From Weeksellaceae bacterium (GTDB lineage: Bacteria > Bacteroidota > Bacteroidia > Flavobacteriales > Weeksellaceae), in assembly GCA_949788275.1 (NCBI GenBank), contig OX460916.1, forward strand, positions 2,790,001 to 2,854,000: DNA of 64,000 nt, in the 5' to 3' direction. How positions within the stretch are numbered: the stretch's first letter is position 1; the number at the start of each line of letters is the position of its first letter. The notes under the pieces were generated by a model. That model was given only the letters and a program-made list of their open reading frames with translations. It was not told the DNA's origin and made no database searches. Shown one piece after another: positions 54,503-62,122 of the stretch. The position numbers and the translations under genes were made by a program.

Positions 54503-55264
54503 CAGAAAATGATCCCCATCGAAAGAGGCATAGGTGAAGTAGTCAATCCAGTCGCCTAGGTTAATGTGTTTCGCGTTACCTAGGTCAATCTCCATGGGTA
54601 AATGGCGATGTCCATATACCAAGTAATCGTAGGGCTTGCGCGCTAACTGCCGATGCGAATATTGAATTAACCATTCTTCATCCACCCCTAGAAAGTGAAT
54701 GTCTTCCGCACCCGAAATCATTTTATTCTTTTGGGAAATCGTTAATCCTAACCACATCGCTAAGTCTGGATGCAGGCAGTAGAATAAAAACTGACAAATT
54801 TTATTGGTAAAAACTTTTTTCATGCGTTTATAACCCATGTCACCAGGTCCTTTTCCATCCCCATGGACAATGAAAAATTCTTTCCCATTGATTATAAAAT
54901 CTTTTTTATCTCTAAAAACCACTGCATTTAATTGTTCTTCGAGATAATTTTTCATCCATAAGTCATGGTTACCCACAAAAAAGTAAATCGGAATACCCGC
55001 ATCGGCGAATTCAGACAATTTCCCCAAGACTCTTACGAAGCCTTTAGGCACCACATAACGGTATTCAAACCAAAAGTCGAATAAATCACCGACTAGAAAT
55101 AAGACACCACAATCGGGCTTAATTTCGTTCAGCCATTTCACAAATAGTTTCTCTCTCACCAAGCTCGATGCTGGATTTGGAGCACCAAAATGGTGGTCAG
55201 AGGAAAAATAGGCTTTTTTCCCCGCGGTCAATTCAATGGTTATTGGTTGTCCTCCGCTAGCCAT
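54434..55264 (-). CDS. lpxH: UDP-2,3-diacylglucosamine diphosphatase (LpxH-like)
   Basis: A 276-residue calcineurin-like metallophosphoesterase. The five motifs are present: FSSDHHFG, LVGDLFDFW, FVGNHDLWM, VHGDGKG and VYGHRHLP. LpxH cleaves UDP-2,3-diacylglucosamine to lipid X in lipid A synthesis at the inner membrane. The last 17 residues (GNQGEESRDTIIKIINQ) run into the convergent DUF6427 gene and look like an extension past the usual fold. The start overlaps queD by 25 bases. Confidence 0.88.
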   Translation of the reverse strand: MASGGQPITIELTAGKKAYFSSDHHFGAPNPASSLVREKLFVKWLNEIKPDCGVLFLVGDLFDFWFEYRYVVPKGFVRVLGKLSEFADAGIPIYFFVGNHDLWMKNYLEEQLNAVVFRDKKDFIINGKEFFIVHGDGKGPGDMGYKRMKKVFTNKICQFLFYCLHPDLAMWLGLTISQKNKMISGAEDIHFLGVDEEWLIQYSHRQLARKPYDYLVYGHRHLPMEIDLGNAKHINLGDWIDYFTYASFDGDHFLLETYLGNQGEESRDTIIKIINQ

Positions 55265-55692
55265 TCGCCATAAGAATTTTCAGTCTCGTGTAGTTTGATA
55301 GCCACCAAAGAAATGTGCTCTGGTAGACGTGGACGTATAACATCAACCATCCAAAGAATCATGTTTTCACAGGAAGGTTGGTAATCGGTCATCAATACCT
55401 GATGGCCTTCTTCGGTTAATTTTTCACCCAATGTTTTGTGCGGTGAATTGGCATTCAGTAAGATGACATGATCCAAAACATCAACAATTTTATGTTTAAT
55501 GATCTCTTTTAAATCACCAAAATCCATCACCATTCCTAATTTTACATCGTTGGTGTCTTCAGAAGGGCGACCTTTCACTGTTACATAAAGCTTATACGAA
55601 TGGCCATGGATGTTTTTACACTTTCCATCGTAACCGTATAAAGCATGAGCCGTTTCAAACGTAAATGATTTTGTAAGTCGTATGGTTTTCAT
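55240..55692 (-). CDS. queD: 6-carboxy-5,6,7,8-tetrahydropterin synthase (QueD)
   Basis: A 150-residue T-fold enzyme of queuosine synthesis. The zinc-binding His are in FETAHALYG and NIHGHSYKLYV, the catalytic Cys is in YDGKCKNIHGH, and the substrate Glu lies in LHETENSYGEW. I used ATG at 55692 (MKTIRLTKSF); the longer frame reads into the comF leader on the other strand. It is translationally coupled to lpxH downstream and diverges from comF with 34 bp between the starts. Confidence 0.92.
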   Translation of the reverse strand: MKTIRLTKSFTFETAHALYGYDGKCKNIHGHSYKLYVTVKGRPSEDTNDVKLGMVMDFGDLKEIIKHKIVDVLDHVILLNANSPHKTLGEKLTEEGHQVLMTDYQPSCENMILWMVDVIRPRLPEHISLVAIKLHETENSYGEWLAEDNQ

Positions 55693-55726
55693 TAAATTTA
55701 TGCGTATCAATTTAAATGCAAAGGTA

Positions 55727-56395
55727 ATGGAAATCAAATCAATCCTAAATTCTTTCATCGATTTAATTTTCCCCATGCGCTGTATTGGTTGTGAAGATGT
55801 TATTCAATCCAATCAGTTTCTTTGCGTTCCATGTCTTAACCAATTGACCTATACGCATTGGCAACTCAACCAGTCAAACGCAGTTTTTCGTGCATTAAAT
55901 TTACTTTGTCCAGTAGAGGCGGCTACGGCCTTATGTATATTTAAATCCAATCAGCTTATTCAACAAATTCTTCACGAGATGAAATACAGAAACCGTTCTG
56001 AGATTGGAGCCTCTTTAGCGGAATTATTTGTTCAAGATATTCAGCATATCGATGGTGTAATTCCTATGCCTTTACACCCGAAGCGATTGAAGAAAAGGGG
56101 TTACAACCAAGTTGAACCCTTTGCAAAGGCTATTGCTGAAAATCATAAAAGGCCTTATTTGCCTCAATTTCTAGAGCGCACCAAACACATCCAATCCCTT
56201 GTCTCGCGAGATAGAAATTTCCGGTTAAATGCATTAAGCAATGCATTTGCCTTAAAACAGGCCCTTCCAAAAGGACATTATCTTTTAATAGACGACATTT
56301 TAACCACGGGTGCAACCATCAGCAGTGCTGTTCATCAGCTTAAAAATCAGAATCAAATAAAAATCAGTGTTCTTACAATTGCTTATGCAGACTAA
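55727..56395 (+). CDS. comF: ComF family phosphoribosyltransferase-like protein
   Basis: A 222-residue protein. An N-terminal zinc-finger-like part has RCIGC and LCVPC pairs, and the C-terminal phosphoribosyltransferase domain has VIPMPLHPKRLKKRGYNQ and the PRPP loop LLIDDILTTGAT. ComF is linked to DNA uptake and recombination in naturally competent bacteria. I used ATG at 55727 (MEIKSILNS) rather than upstream frames that overlap queD. Confidence 0.9.
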   Translation: MEIKSILNSFIDLIFPMRCIGCEDVIQSNQFLCVPCLNQLTYTHWQLNQSNAVFRALNLLCPVEAATALCIFKSNQLIQQILHEMKYRNRSEIGASLAELFVQDIQHIDGVIPMPLHPKRLKKRGYNQVEPFAKAIAENHKRPYLPQFLERTKHIQSLVSRDRNFRLNALSNAFALKQALPKGHYLLIDDILTTGATISSAVHQLKNQNQIKISVLTIAYAD

Positions 56396-56420
56396 TTTTG
56401 TTTTTTATTAACTTGCGCCC

Positions 56421-58139
56421 ATGAAGTATACATTACGGTTTTCAGCAATTTTAGCAACCATCTTGGTGGTGGTGAGCTGTGCACGACAAGGAACGCCTTC
56501 TGGCGGAGTTAGAGATGAGACGCCTCCAGGTTTCATCCGCGCATTTCCAGATACTTTGTCTACCAATGTTGATGTGAATATTAAAGAAATACTACTCGAT
56601 TTCGATGAGTATATTCTTCTAAAAGACTACAATAAACAAGTGGTTATATCGCCTCCTTTTCAGAAAACTCCTATTGTAACCCCTATGGCCATGGCTAAAA
56701 GGAGTCTGTCAATAAAGCTTACAGAACCCTTGTTACCCAATACGACCTATAGTTTTAATTTTGGAAACGCGATCCAAGACTTCAATGAAGGGAATCCCTT
56801 ATCCAATTTTAATTATGTCTTTTCAACAGGCGCTTATATCGATTCCTTATCGGTTTCTGGAAGAATTACAAGTGCTTATAATTTCGATCAACCGACAAAA
56901 ATATTGGTCGGCCTATATAAAACAGATGATAAATACAACGATAGTATCGTGCTCCAAAAAAAGCCCTATTACATTGCAAGGGCCAAAGAAGACGGGACGT
57001 ATAATTTAAATTACCTCGCTCCAGGAAGTTATAAAGTTATTGCCTTCGATGATCAAGTAGAAAATGTGCTATTCGATTACGGAAAAGAAGACTTTGCCTT
57101 TCAAGAAGAACCGTTGGTATTAACAGAAAATACACAGATCAACTTAAAATTATTCAAGCAAAAACCAGCCTATCGCGTAACGAAATCCGAGCAAAAAGGC
57201 CATGGCCATATTGTTTTTAAAACCCAAGGATCAACCACCGATGTTGATGTAAAGCCGTTGACCAAAGATTTCAAAACAGCGGCTATCCATTCGTTTCAGT
57301 CGAAAGACTCCATCAATTTTTGGTTTAACCCAAGTGTTGATTCTATTGAGGGGAAATCACAGCGATTACGTTTTCTTTTAACCCACCAAGATAAAACCGA
57401 TACGGTAAGTGTATTGTACACCAATCTGCTGAAAAAAACCGAAATGACGGTTAAAAGTAATCTAGAAGGAAAACTCATTCCAGTCAACGATTATCAGATG
57501 ATGGTCTCAGCGCCCGTAGATAAAATCAACCCAGCCCTGATCAATATCTTTAAAGATTCTATTGCCTTACCTTTTACGGCCAAAATAGACTCGGTGAATA
57601 AACAACTCATTCGTTTCGATTTTCAGAAAAATATCGACGAGAAGTACGAAATAAATATTTTTCCCAAGGCGATTTACGATATCACAGGAAAAACCAATGA
57701 TACGGTCGCTCTTATAATTACAGGAGGTGGAAGAGAAGATTTCGGAAATTTAAAGATTCGTTTAACCAATGCCCCAACAAAACCATTTCTTATTCAGTTG
57801 TATAAAAAGGCCAAAGATTACCCCTTAATCAAAGAAATAAAGGCTAAACCCGGTGCTAATCTATTCGATTTTATAGGGCTAATTCCCAACGAATACGTTT
57901 TACGAATTTTAGTCGACGAAAATGAAAACGGTTTATGGGATACGGGCGATTTCCTAAAAAAATTACAACCCGAACCCGTTTATATCTATCCCAACCCGAT
58001 TAAGGTACGTGCTATGTGGGATATGGACGAAACATGGATCATAGGCCAAGCCTTTGAAACAATCCCATTCATTCCTGTCGATGACGAACGAAAAGCCATG
58101 CAGGAACGGCGTCAAGAAATTGAAAATAGAAAAAAGTAA
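56421..58139 (+). CDS. Ig-like domain lipoprotein
   Basis: A 572-residue envelope protein with lipobox VVVSC (Cys20). The first part (PSGGVRDETPPGFIRAFPDTLSTNVDVNIKEILLDFDEYI) matches a bacterial Ig-like (Big_5-type) domain found in many Bacteroidota lipoproteins. Later regions are beta-rich, with a CarboxypepD_reg-like stretch (AKEDGTYNLNYLAPGSYKVIAFDD) and a similar one near the C-terminus. It follows comF after 25 bp. Function unknown; surface exposure is possible. Confidence 0.78.
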   Translation: MKYTLRFSAILATILVVVSCARQGTPSGGVRDETPPGFIRAFPDTLSTNVDVNIKEILLDFDEYILLKDYNKQVVISPPFQKTPIVTPMAMAKRSLSIKLTEPLLPNTTYSFNFGNAIQDFNEGNPLSNFNYVFSTGAYIDSLSVSGRITSAYNFDQPTKILVGLYKTDDKYNDSIVLQKKPYYIARAKEDGTYNLNYLAPGSYKVIAFDDQVENVLFDYGKEDFAFQEEPLVLTENTQINLKLFKQKPAYRVTKSEQKGHGHIVFKTQGSTTDVDVKPLTKDFKTAAIHSFQSKDSINFWFNPSVDSIEGKSQRLRFLLTHQDKTDTVSVLYTNLLKKTEMTVKSNLEGKLIPVNDYQMMVSAPVDKINPALINIFKDSIALPFTAKIDSVNKQLIRFDFQKNIDEKYEINIFPKAIYDITGKTNDTVALIITGGGREDFGNLKIRLTNAPTKPFLIQLYKKAKDYPLIKEIKAKPGANLFDFIGLIPNEYVLRILVDENENGLWDTGDFLKKLQPEPVYIYPNPIKVRAMWDMDETWIIGQAFETIPFIPVDDERKAMQERRQEIENRKK

Positions 58140-58165
58140 CGTATAATTAATGAATCTATTTTAAG

Positions 58166-58173
58166 TACATTTG
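58166..58173 (+). promoter_or_regulatory. Putative -7 element of wecB
   Basis: TACATTTG matches TAnnTTTG exactly and lies 24 bp upstream of the wecB ATG. No TTG is seen at the usual upstream spacing, so support is partial. Confidence 0.45.
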
Positions 58174-58197
58174 TTGTCCAGTTATAAACTATAAACC

Positions 58198-59322
58198 ATG
58201 TCAACTAAACAACTTATTGTTTTTGGTACTAGGCCTGAAGCAATAAAAATGGCCCCTTTAATTAAGGAATTTCAGAAGTATGCTTTTTTTGAGACACGTG
58301 TTTGTGTTACAGCCCAACACCGTGAAATGCTTGATCAAGTACTTGAATTTTTTGAGATTGTTCCAGATTATGATTTAAATCTTATGAAACCGGGTCAAGA
58401 TCTGTATTCATTAACCGCTGATATAATTCAAGGATTAAAGCCTGTTTTACAGGATTTCAATCCCGATTATGTTTATGTACATGGAGATACCACAACCAGT
58501 ATGGCTGCAGCTTTAGCTGCTTTTTATAGTGGAGCTAAAATTTGTCATATTGAAGCAGGTTTACGAACACATCATAAAAGAACCCCTTTTCCAGAGGAAA
58601 TAAACAGACAACTAACTGGGCGTATTGCTGATATACATTTTGCACCAACGGAGGCTTCTGCCCAAAATTTACGCTTAGAAAATATAGATCAATCTTCAAT
58701 CCTAGTTACGGGAAATACAGTAATTGATGCACTTTTAGAAAGCTCTAATCGTGTAAGTAACTTAAAAAATCAAGAAATCAATCAATTAGAGAAATTAACT
58801 CAAGCGAATCAAAAGATTATTTTGGTAACGGGTCATCGACGAGAAAATCACGGAGATGGGTTTATACAGATTTGCGAAAGTTTAAAAGAGATTGCCCTTA
58901 ATCATCCAGAAGTATTAATTGTTTATCCTGTTCATTTAAATCCAAATGTAAAAGGACCTGTTTATGAAATCTTATCTGCAATTGATAATATTTTTTTAAT
59001 TAATCCTTTGTCTTACCCTGCATTTGTGTGGCTAATGAACCGTTGTTACCTTATTATAACAGATTCAGGTGGTGTACAAGAGGAAGCACCAAGCTTAGGG
59101 AAACCTGTGCTGGTAATGAGAGAAAGTACAGAACGCCCAGAGGCAGTTGAAGCAGGTACAGTAATATTGGTTGGGACAGACAAAACAAAAATTGTGAAAG
59201 AAACAATGGCTTTATTAACAAATAAAGATCGCTATAATCAAATGAGAGAACTTCATAATCCCTATGGTGATGGTAAAGCTTGTGAGAGAATAGTTAAACA
59301 TATGTTGAGTATTATAAAATAA
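58198..59322 (+). CDS. wecB: UDP-N-acetylglucosamine 2-epimerase (non-hydrolysing)
   Basis: A 374-residue GT-B-fold epimerase giving UDP-ManNAc. Motifs are intact: [61 protein letters not shown] and [13 protein letters not shown]-ManNAc feeds surface-polysaccharide synthesis. The gene stands alone about 5 kb from the polysaccharide locus and resembles it in its strong AT bias. Repeat copy E follows it. No wecC is next to it. Confidence 0.96.
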   Translation: MSTKQLIVFGTRPEAIKMAPLIKEFQKYAFFETRVCVTAQHREMLDQVLEFFEIVPDYDLNLMKPGQDLYSLTADIIQGLKPVLQDFNPDYVYVHGDTTTSMAAALAAFYSGAKICHIEAGLRTHHKRTPFPEEINRQLTGRIADIHFAPTEASAQNLRLENIDQSSILVTGNTVIDALLESSNRVSNLKNQEINQLEKLTQANQKIILVTGHRRENHGDGFIQICESLKEIALNHPEVLIVYPVHLNPNVKGPVYEILSAIDNIFLINPLSYPAFVWLMNRCYLIITDSGGVQEEAPSLGKPVLVMRESTERPEAVEAGTVILVGTDKTKIVKETMALLTNKDRYNQMRELHNPYGDGKACERIVKHMLSIIK

Positions 59323-59330
59323 ATATATAT

Positions 59331-59441
59331 GGGCGGCCGCTACGCGCCGGGCTATTCGCTCTATCTTTGCTGCAAGAACATCAAAGGTTGATTGAAAATT
59401 TCGGGGGCAGCAAAGGATGCCGCTGCTATCCCTGCCGCAAA
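59331..59441 (+). repeat. Structured intergenic repeat, copy E
   Basis: It starts GGGCGGCCGCTACGCGCC and GGGCTATTCGCTCTATC, has an internal hairpin with arms ATCTTTGCTGC and GCAGCAAAGGAT (one bulged G) and ends CGCTGCTATCCCTGCCGCA. It begins eight bases after the wecB stop codon. This is the most complete copy and the best reference for the family. Confidence 0.88.
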
Positions 59442-59487
59442 GCCAAGTTATAAACATGTTCGATAGCGAACATGTTTATAACTTGGC
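59442..59487. repeat. Perfect 21-bp palindrome next to repeat copy E
   Basis: Arms 59442-59462 and 59467-59487 are perfect inverted repeats of 21 bp around the loop ATAG. They begin GCCAAG and end CTTGGC. It stands in the same place relative to copy E as the 30251-30294 palindrome does to copy D, but the arm sequence is different. No T run follows. Confidence 0.92.
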
Positions 59488-59504
59488 GTTTAGGGTTTAA
59501 AAGA

Positions 59505-59606
59505 TTTAAGATAGGAGATTATAGATAAAATACGGATTGACTTAAAGCATTCATTACCTTAAACTCATCTTAAAACCACTAACATCTAATTTCTAACCAC
59601 TAACGA
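59505..59606. repeat. Inverted-repeat tail of copy E (pairs with 61957-62052)
   Basis: About 100 bp (containing GATTTAAGATAGGAGATTAT, CATTCATTACCTTAAACTC and CCACTAACATCTAA) is nearly identical to the reverse complement of the stretch left of copy F. It overlaps the last codons of the gene at 59600. Together copies E and F with their tails form inverted repeats around a hypothetical gene and radA. Confidence 0.85.
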
Positions 59607-60361
59607 CTTCCCTCACTTTTAGCCAGATATTCTGAAGCGTATTTCTCCAAAAGTATACTCATTTCTTCATAGGCTCTTTTTTGGGCTAAGGGTTTTAATT
59701 TTTTCTCATGGTAAACCCAATCCACAAATTCATACACTTTACCTTCGGGTATTTTCAAGGTCTCGGTGAAATAACTTTTGGTGTAAAACGAAATAATCCC
59801 ATTTAACTCATCCACTTTTTTAAAATAGTCAAATCGGCGTTTATCCTTTTTGTATTGACCAGTAATTAGAGCAATTGTGCCTAGCATTCCACCAGAGAGT
59901 GAAGAGGTCTGATTAATGTTTATTTTCATAAAACGTTTCTCGGGGTCAATGCCCATATTCCGGTAAACCTGATCTAACGGATCATCCTTTATAACAATAT
60001 TATCCTTTAAGTTTTTCGACAAATTATGAATTTTAGCCTCGGCCAATTCAATGACTTCGGGTTCTAAATGAATGGTCAGAAAGCCTTTTTCTATCATTGT
60101 TTTGGTTATTTTAATCGACCGTTCTATATACCATTCGCTTGAAAAAACAAGCACATCATTTTCAACGACCCGAATAGAATAAAGCCCATCTTCTGAAGTC
60201 GACGTTTTTGCATAACTATTGTTATTAACCACCTGAATTTTATTGACGGAATTCTGGCCTTCGATAGGAAAGTCGATAACCACTTTGCCTGATATAAGGA
60301 TAGACTGAGCAAAGAGGGGTAAGCCAGAGGCCATTAGAAATAAAAAAGTAATAATTTTCAC
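59600..60361 (-). CDS. Secreted protein with CarboxypepD_reg-like domain, function unknown
   Basis: A 253-residue protein with a signal peptide (1-19, ending LPLFAQ) and an N-terminal beta-sandwich (LISGKVVIDFPIEGQNSVNKIQVVNNNSYAKTSTSEDGLYSI, about 21-63) like those before TonB receptors. The remaining helical part (DDPLDQVYRNMGIDPEKRFMKININ...) is not recognised. Similar stand-alone secreted proteins occur in flavobacteria. The start is GTG at 60361, supported by the signal peptide. It converges on wecB, with copy E and its tail between them. Confidence 0.65.
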   Translation of the reverse strand: MKIITFLFLMASGLPLFAQSILISGKVVIDFPIEGQNSVNKIQVVNNNSYAKTSTSEDGLYSIRVVENDVLVFSSEWYIERSIKITKTMIEKGFLTIHLEPEVIELAEAKIHNLSKNLKDNIVIKDDPLDQVYRNMGIDPEKRFMKININQTSSLSGGMLGTIALITGQYKKDKRRFDYFKKVDELNGIISFYTKSYFTETLKIPEGKVYEFVDWVYHEKKLKPLAQKRAYEEMSILLEKYASEYLAKSEGSR

Positions 60362-60513
60362 AGTGGGTTAATTTGTGTACGAAAATAAACCATTAACGAA
60401 TTGTATTTCAAGAATTAACTCGGGATTAACGTTAGGCGTTAAAATGTTAATTTTATCTCATTATTCATCCGATTATTTATTTTGTAATGTCATCTATTGT
60501 CGTACTGAATGTG

Positions 60514-60521
60514 TAATTTTG
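60514..60521 (+). promoter_or_regulatory. Putative -7 element of radA
   Basis: TAATTTTG matches TAnnTTTG exactly and lies 17 bp before the radA ATG. A TTG is present at 60497-60499 but the spacer of 14 is short. The leader would be only about 10 bases. Confidence 0.4.
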
Positions 60522-60538
60522 TTGGAAACAATTCCGCT

Positions 60539-61906
60539 ATGGCTAAAACGAAAACAACCTTTTATTGTCAAAACTGTGGTACCCAAACCAGTCAATGGAT
60601 GGGGCAGTGTAAAAGCTGTGGCGAATGGAATACCATTGCCGAAGAAATCGTCGACAAAGGTGAAGAAAAAAAAACGTGGAAAGATTCGTCATCAAAGTCT
60701 GAAAAGACGTATGCCTTGAATATACGCGAGGTGAGCCCCTTGGGTGAAATTCGGATTTCGACTAAAAACCAAGAACTCGATCGGGTTTTAGGCGGGGGGA
60801 TCGTCCCTGGTTCGGTGATCTTGGTAGGAGGTGAGCCAGGAGTTGGAAAGTCGACATTGATGCTTCAAATAGCCTTGAAACTAGATACCATTAAGATTTT
60901 ATACGTCTCTGGTGAGGAAAGTGTTAGTCAGGTTAAACTAAGGGCAGAGCGAATTGGAATCGAATCGGATCAATGCTTTGTTTTACCCGAGACCAATACG
61001 CAAAAAATATTTGCACACGCCAAAGAGATCAAACCCCAATTAATTGTGGTGGATTCGGTGCAAACGCTCCAAACTCCGCATGTAGAATCATCGCCTGGGA
61101 GTATTTCTCAAATTCGAGAAACCACCTTCGAGCTTATTCAGTATGCCAAAGAGACCAATACCCCCATTATCTTAATTGGGCATATAACCAAAGAAGGTGT
61201 TATTGCTGGTCCTAAAATCTTAGAGCATATGGTTGATGTTGTTTTACAGTTTGAAGGCGATAGAAACCATGTGTACCGTATTTTACGAGCGAATAAAAAT
61301 CGCTTTGGCTCTACGGCAGAAATTGGCATCTACGAAATGCAGGGGAGTGGTTTACGTGAAGTAACCAATCCGTCGGAAGTGTTAATTACCAAAAAAGATG
61401 AAGCTTTGAGTGGAAATGCAATTGCGGCGACGCTGGAGGGGGTTCGACCGATGTTAATTGAAATTCAGGCTTTGGTAAGTACAGCTGTTTATGGGACGCC
61501 ACAACGAACGGCAACTGGTTTTGATGCCAAACGTTTGAATATGTTATTGGCTGTTTTGGAAAAGCGGGCGGGCTTTCGCCTCAATATGAAAGATGTTTAC
61601 CTAAATATCACGGGTGGAATTCGGGTCGATGATCCTGCAATTGACCTAGCTGTTGTGGCGGCCATCTTATCGTCGAGTGAAGATTCGGCTGTACCCGATA
61701 ATTGTTGTTTTACGGGTGAAGTGGGGTTAAGCGGAGAGATTAGGGCTGTCAACCGGATTGAGCAACGGGTTATTGAGGCCGAAAAATTAGGATTTGATGT
61801 GATTTTTATTTCCAAGTACAATAAAATTAAAGATACGGACCACGGTATTCGCATTGTTCGTGTTTCTAAAGTGGAGGATATTTACCGAAAGTTGTTTCAG
61901 TCGTAG
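60539..61906 (+). CDS. radA: DNA repair protein RadA
   Basis: A 455-residue RecA-family ATPase. The N-terminal zinc finger is CQNCGTQTSQWMGQCKSCGEW, the Walker A motif GGEPGVGKST follows, the RadA-specific KNRFG motif lies in RANKNRFGSTAEIG, and the C-terminal Lon-protease-like domain contains GIRVDDPAIDLAVVAAILSS. RadA drives branch migration of recombination intermediates. I used ATG at 60539 (MAKTKTTFYCQNCG), which puts the zinc finger at the N-terminus. The gene is enclosed by inverted repeats E and F. Confidence 0.97.
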   Translation: MAKTKTTFYCQNCGTQTSQWMGQCKSCGEWNTIAEEIVDKGEEKKTWKDSSSKSEKTYALNIREVSPLGEIRISTKNQELDRVLGGGIVPGSVILVGGEPGVGKSTLMLQIALKLDTIKILYVSGEESVSQVKLRAERIGIESDQCFVLPETNTQKIFAHAKEIKPQLIVVDSVQTLQTPHVESSPGSISQIRETTFELIQYAKETNTPIILIGHITKEGVIAGPKILEHMVDVVLQFEGDRNHVYRILRANKNRFGSTAEIGIYEMQGSGLREVTNPSEVLITKKDEALSGNAIAATLEGVRPMLIEIQALVSTAVYGTPQRTATGFDAKRLNMLLAVLEKRAGFRLNMKDVYLNITGGIRVDDPAIDLAVVAAILSSSEDSAVPDNCCFTGEVGLSGEIRAVNRIEQRVIEAEKLGFDVIFISKYNKIKDTDHGIRIVRVSKVEDIYRKLFQS

Positions 61907-61928
61907 GTGGTGGTTAGTACTTGGACTA

Positions 61929-61970
61929 TTAGATATTAGTAATTAGATATTAGTAGTTAGATGTTAGTGG
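61929..61970. repeat. Three tandem 14-bp repeats
   Basis: TTAGATATTAGTAA, TTAGATATTAGTAG and TTAGATGTTAGTGG follow each other without a gap. They sit at the end of the tail of copy F. The copy E tail ends with a related but shorter unit in the opposite orientation. Confidence 0.85.
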
Positions 61971-62120
61971 TTTTAAGATGAGTTTAAATTTAAGGTAATG
62001 AATACTTTAAGTCAAGCCGTGTTTTATCTATAATCTTCTATCTTAAATCTAAGATCTATTTTATTAAATTTTTAGAACTTGGCTCTGCGGCAGGGATAGC
62101 CCGGCGCGTAGCGGCCGCCC
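61957..62120 (-). repeat. Structured repeat copy F (internally deleted) with tail
   Basis: Read on the minus strand from 62120 it starts GGGCGGCCGCTACGCGCC, continues GGGCTATCCCTGCCGCA and then GCCAAG. Compared with copy E, everything between the two GCTAT direct repeats is missing, including the internal hairpin, and the right arm of the palindrome is also lost. The tail to 61957 matches the copy E tail. It begins two bases after the stop codon of the flippase-like gene. Confidence 0.82.
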
Positions 62121-62122
62121 AA

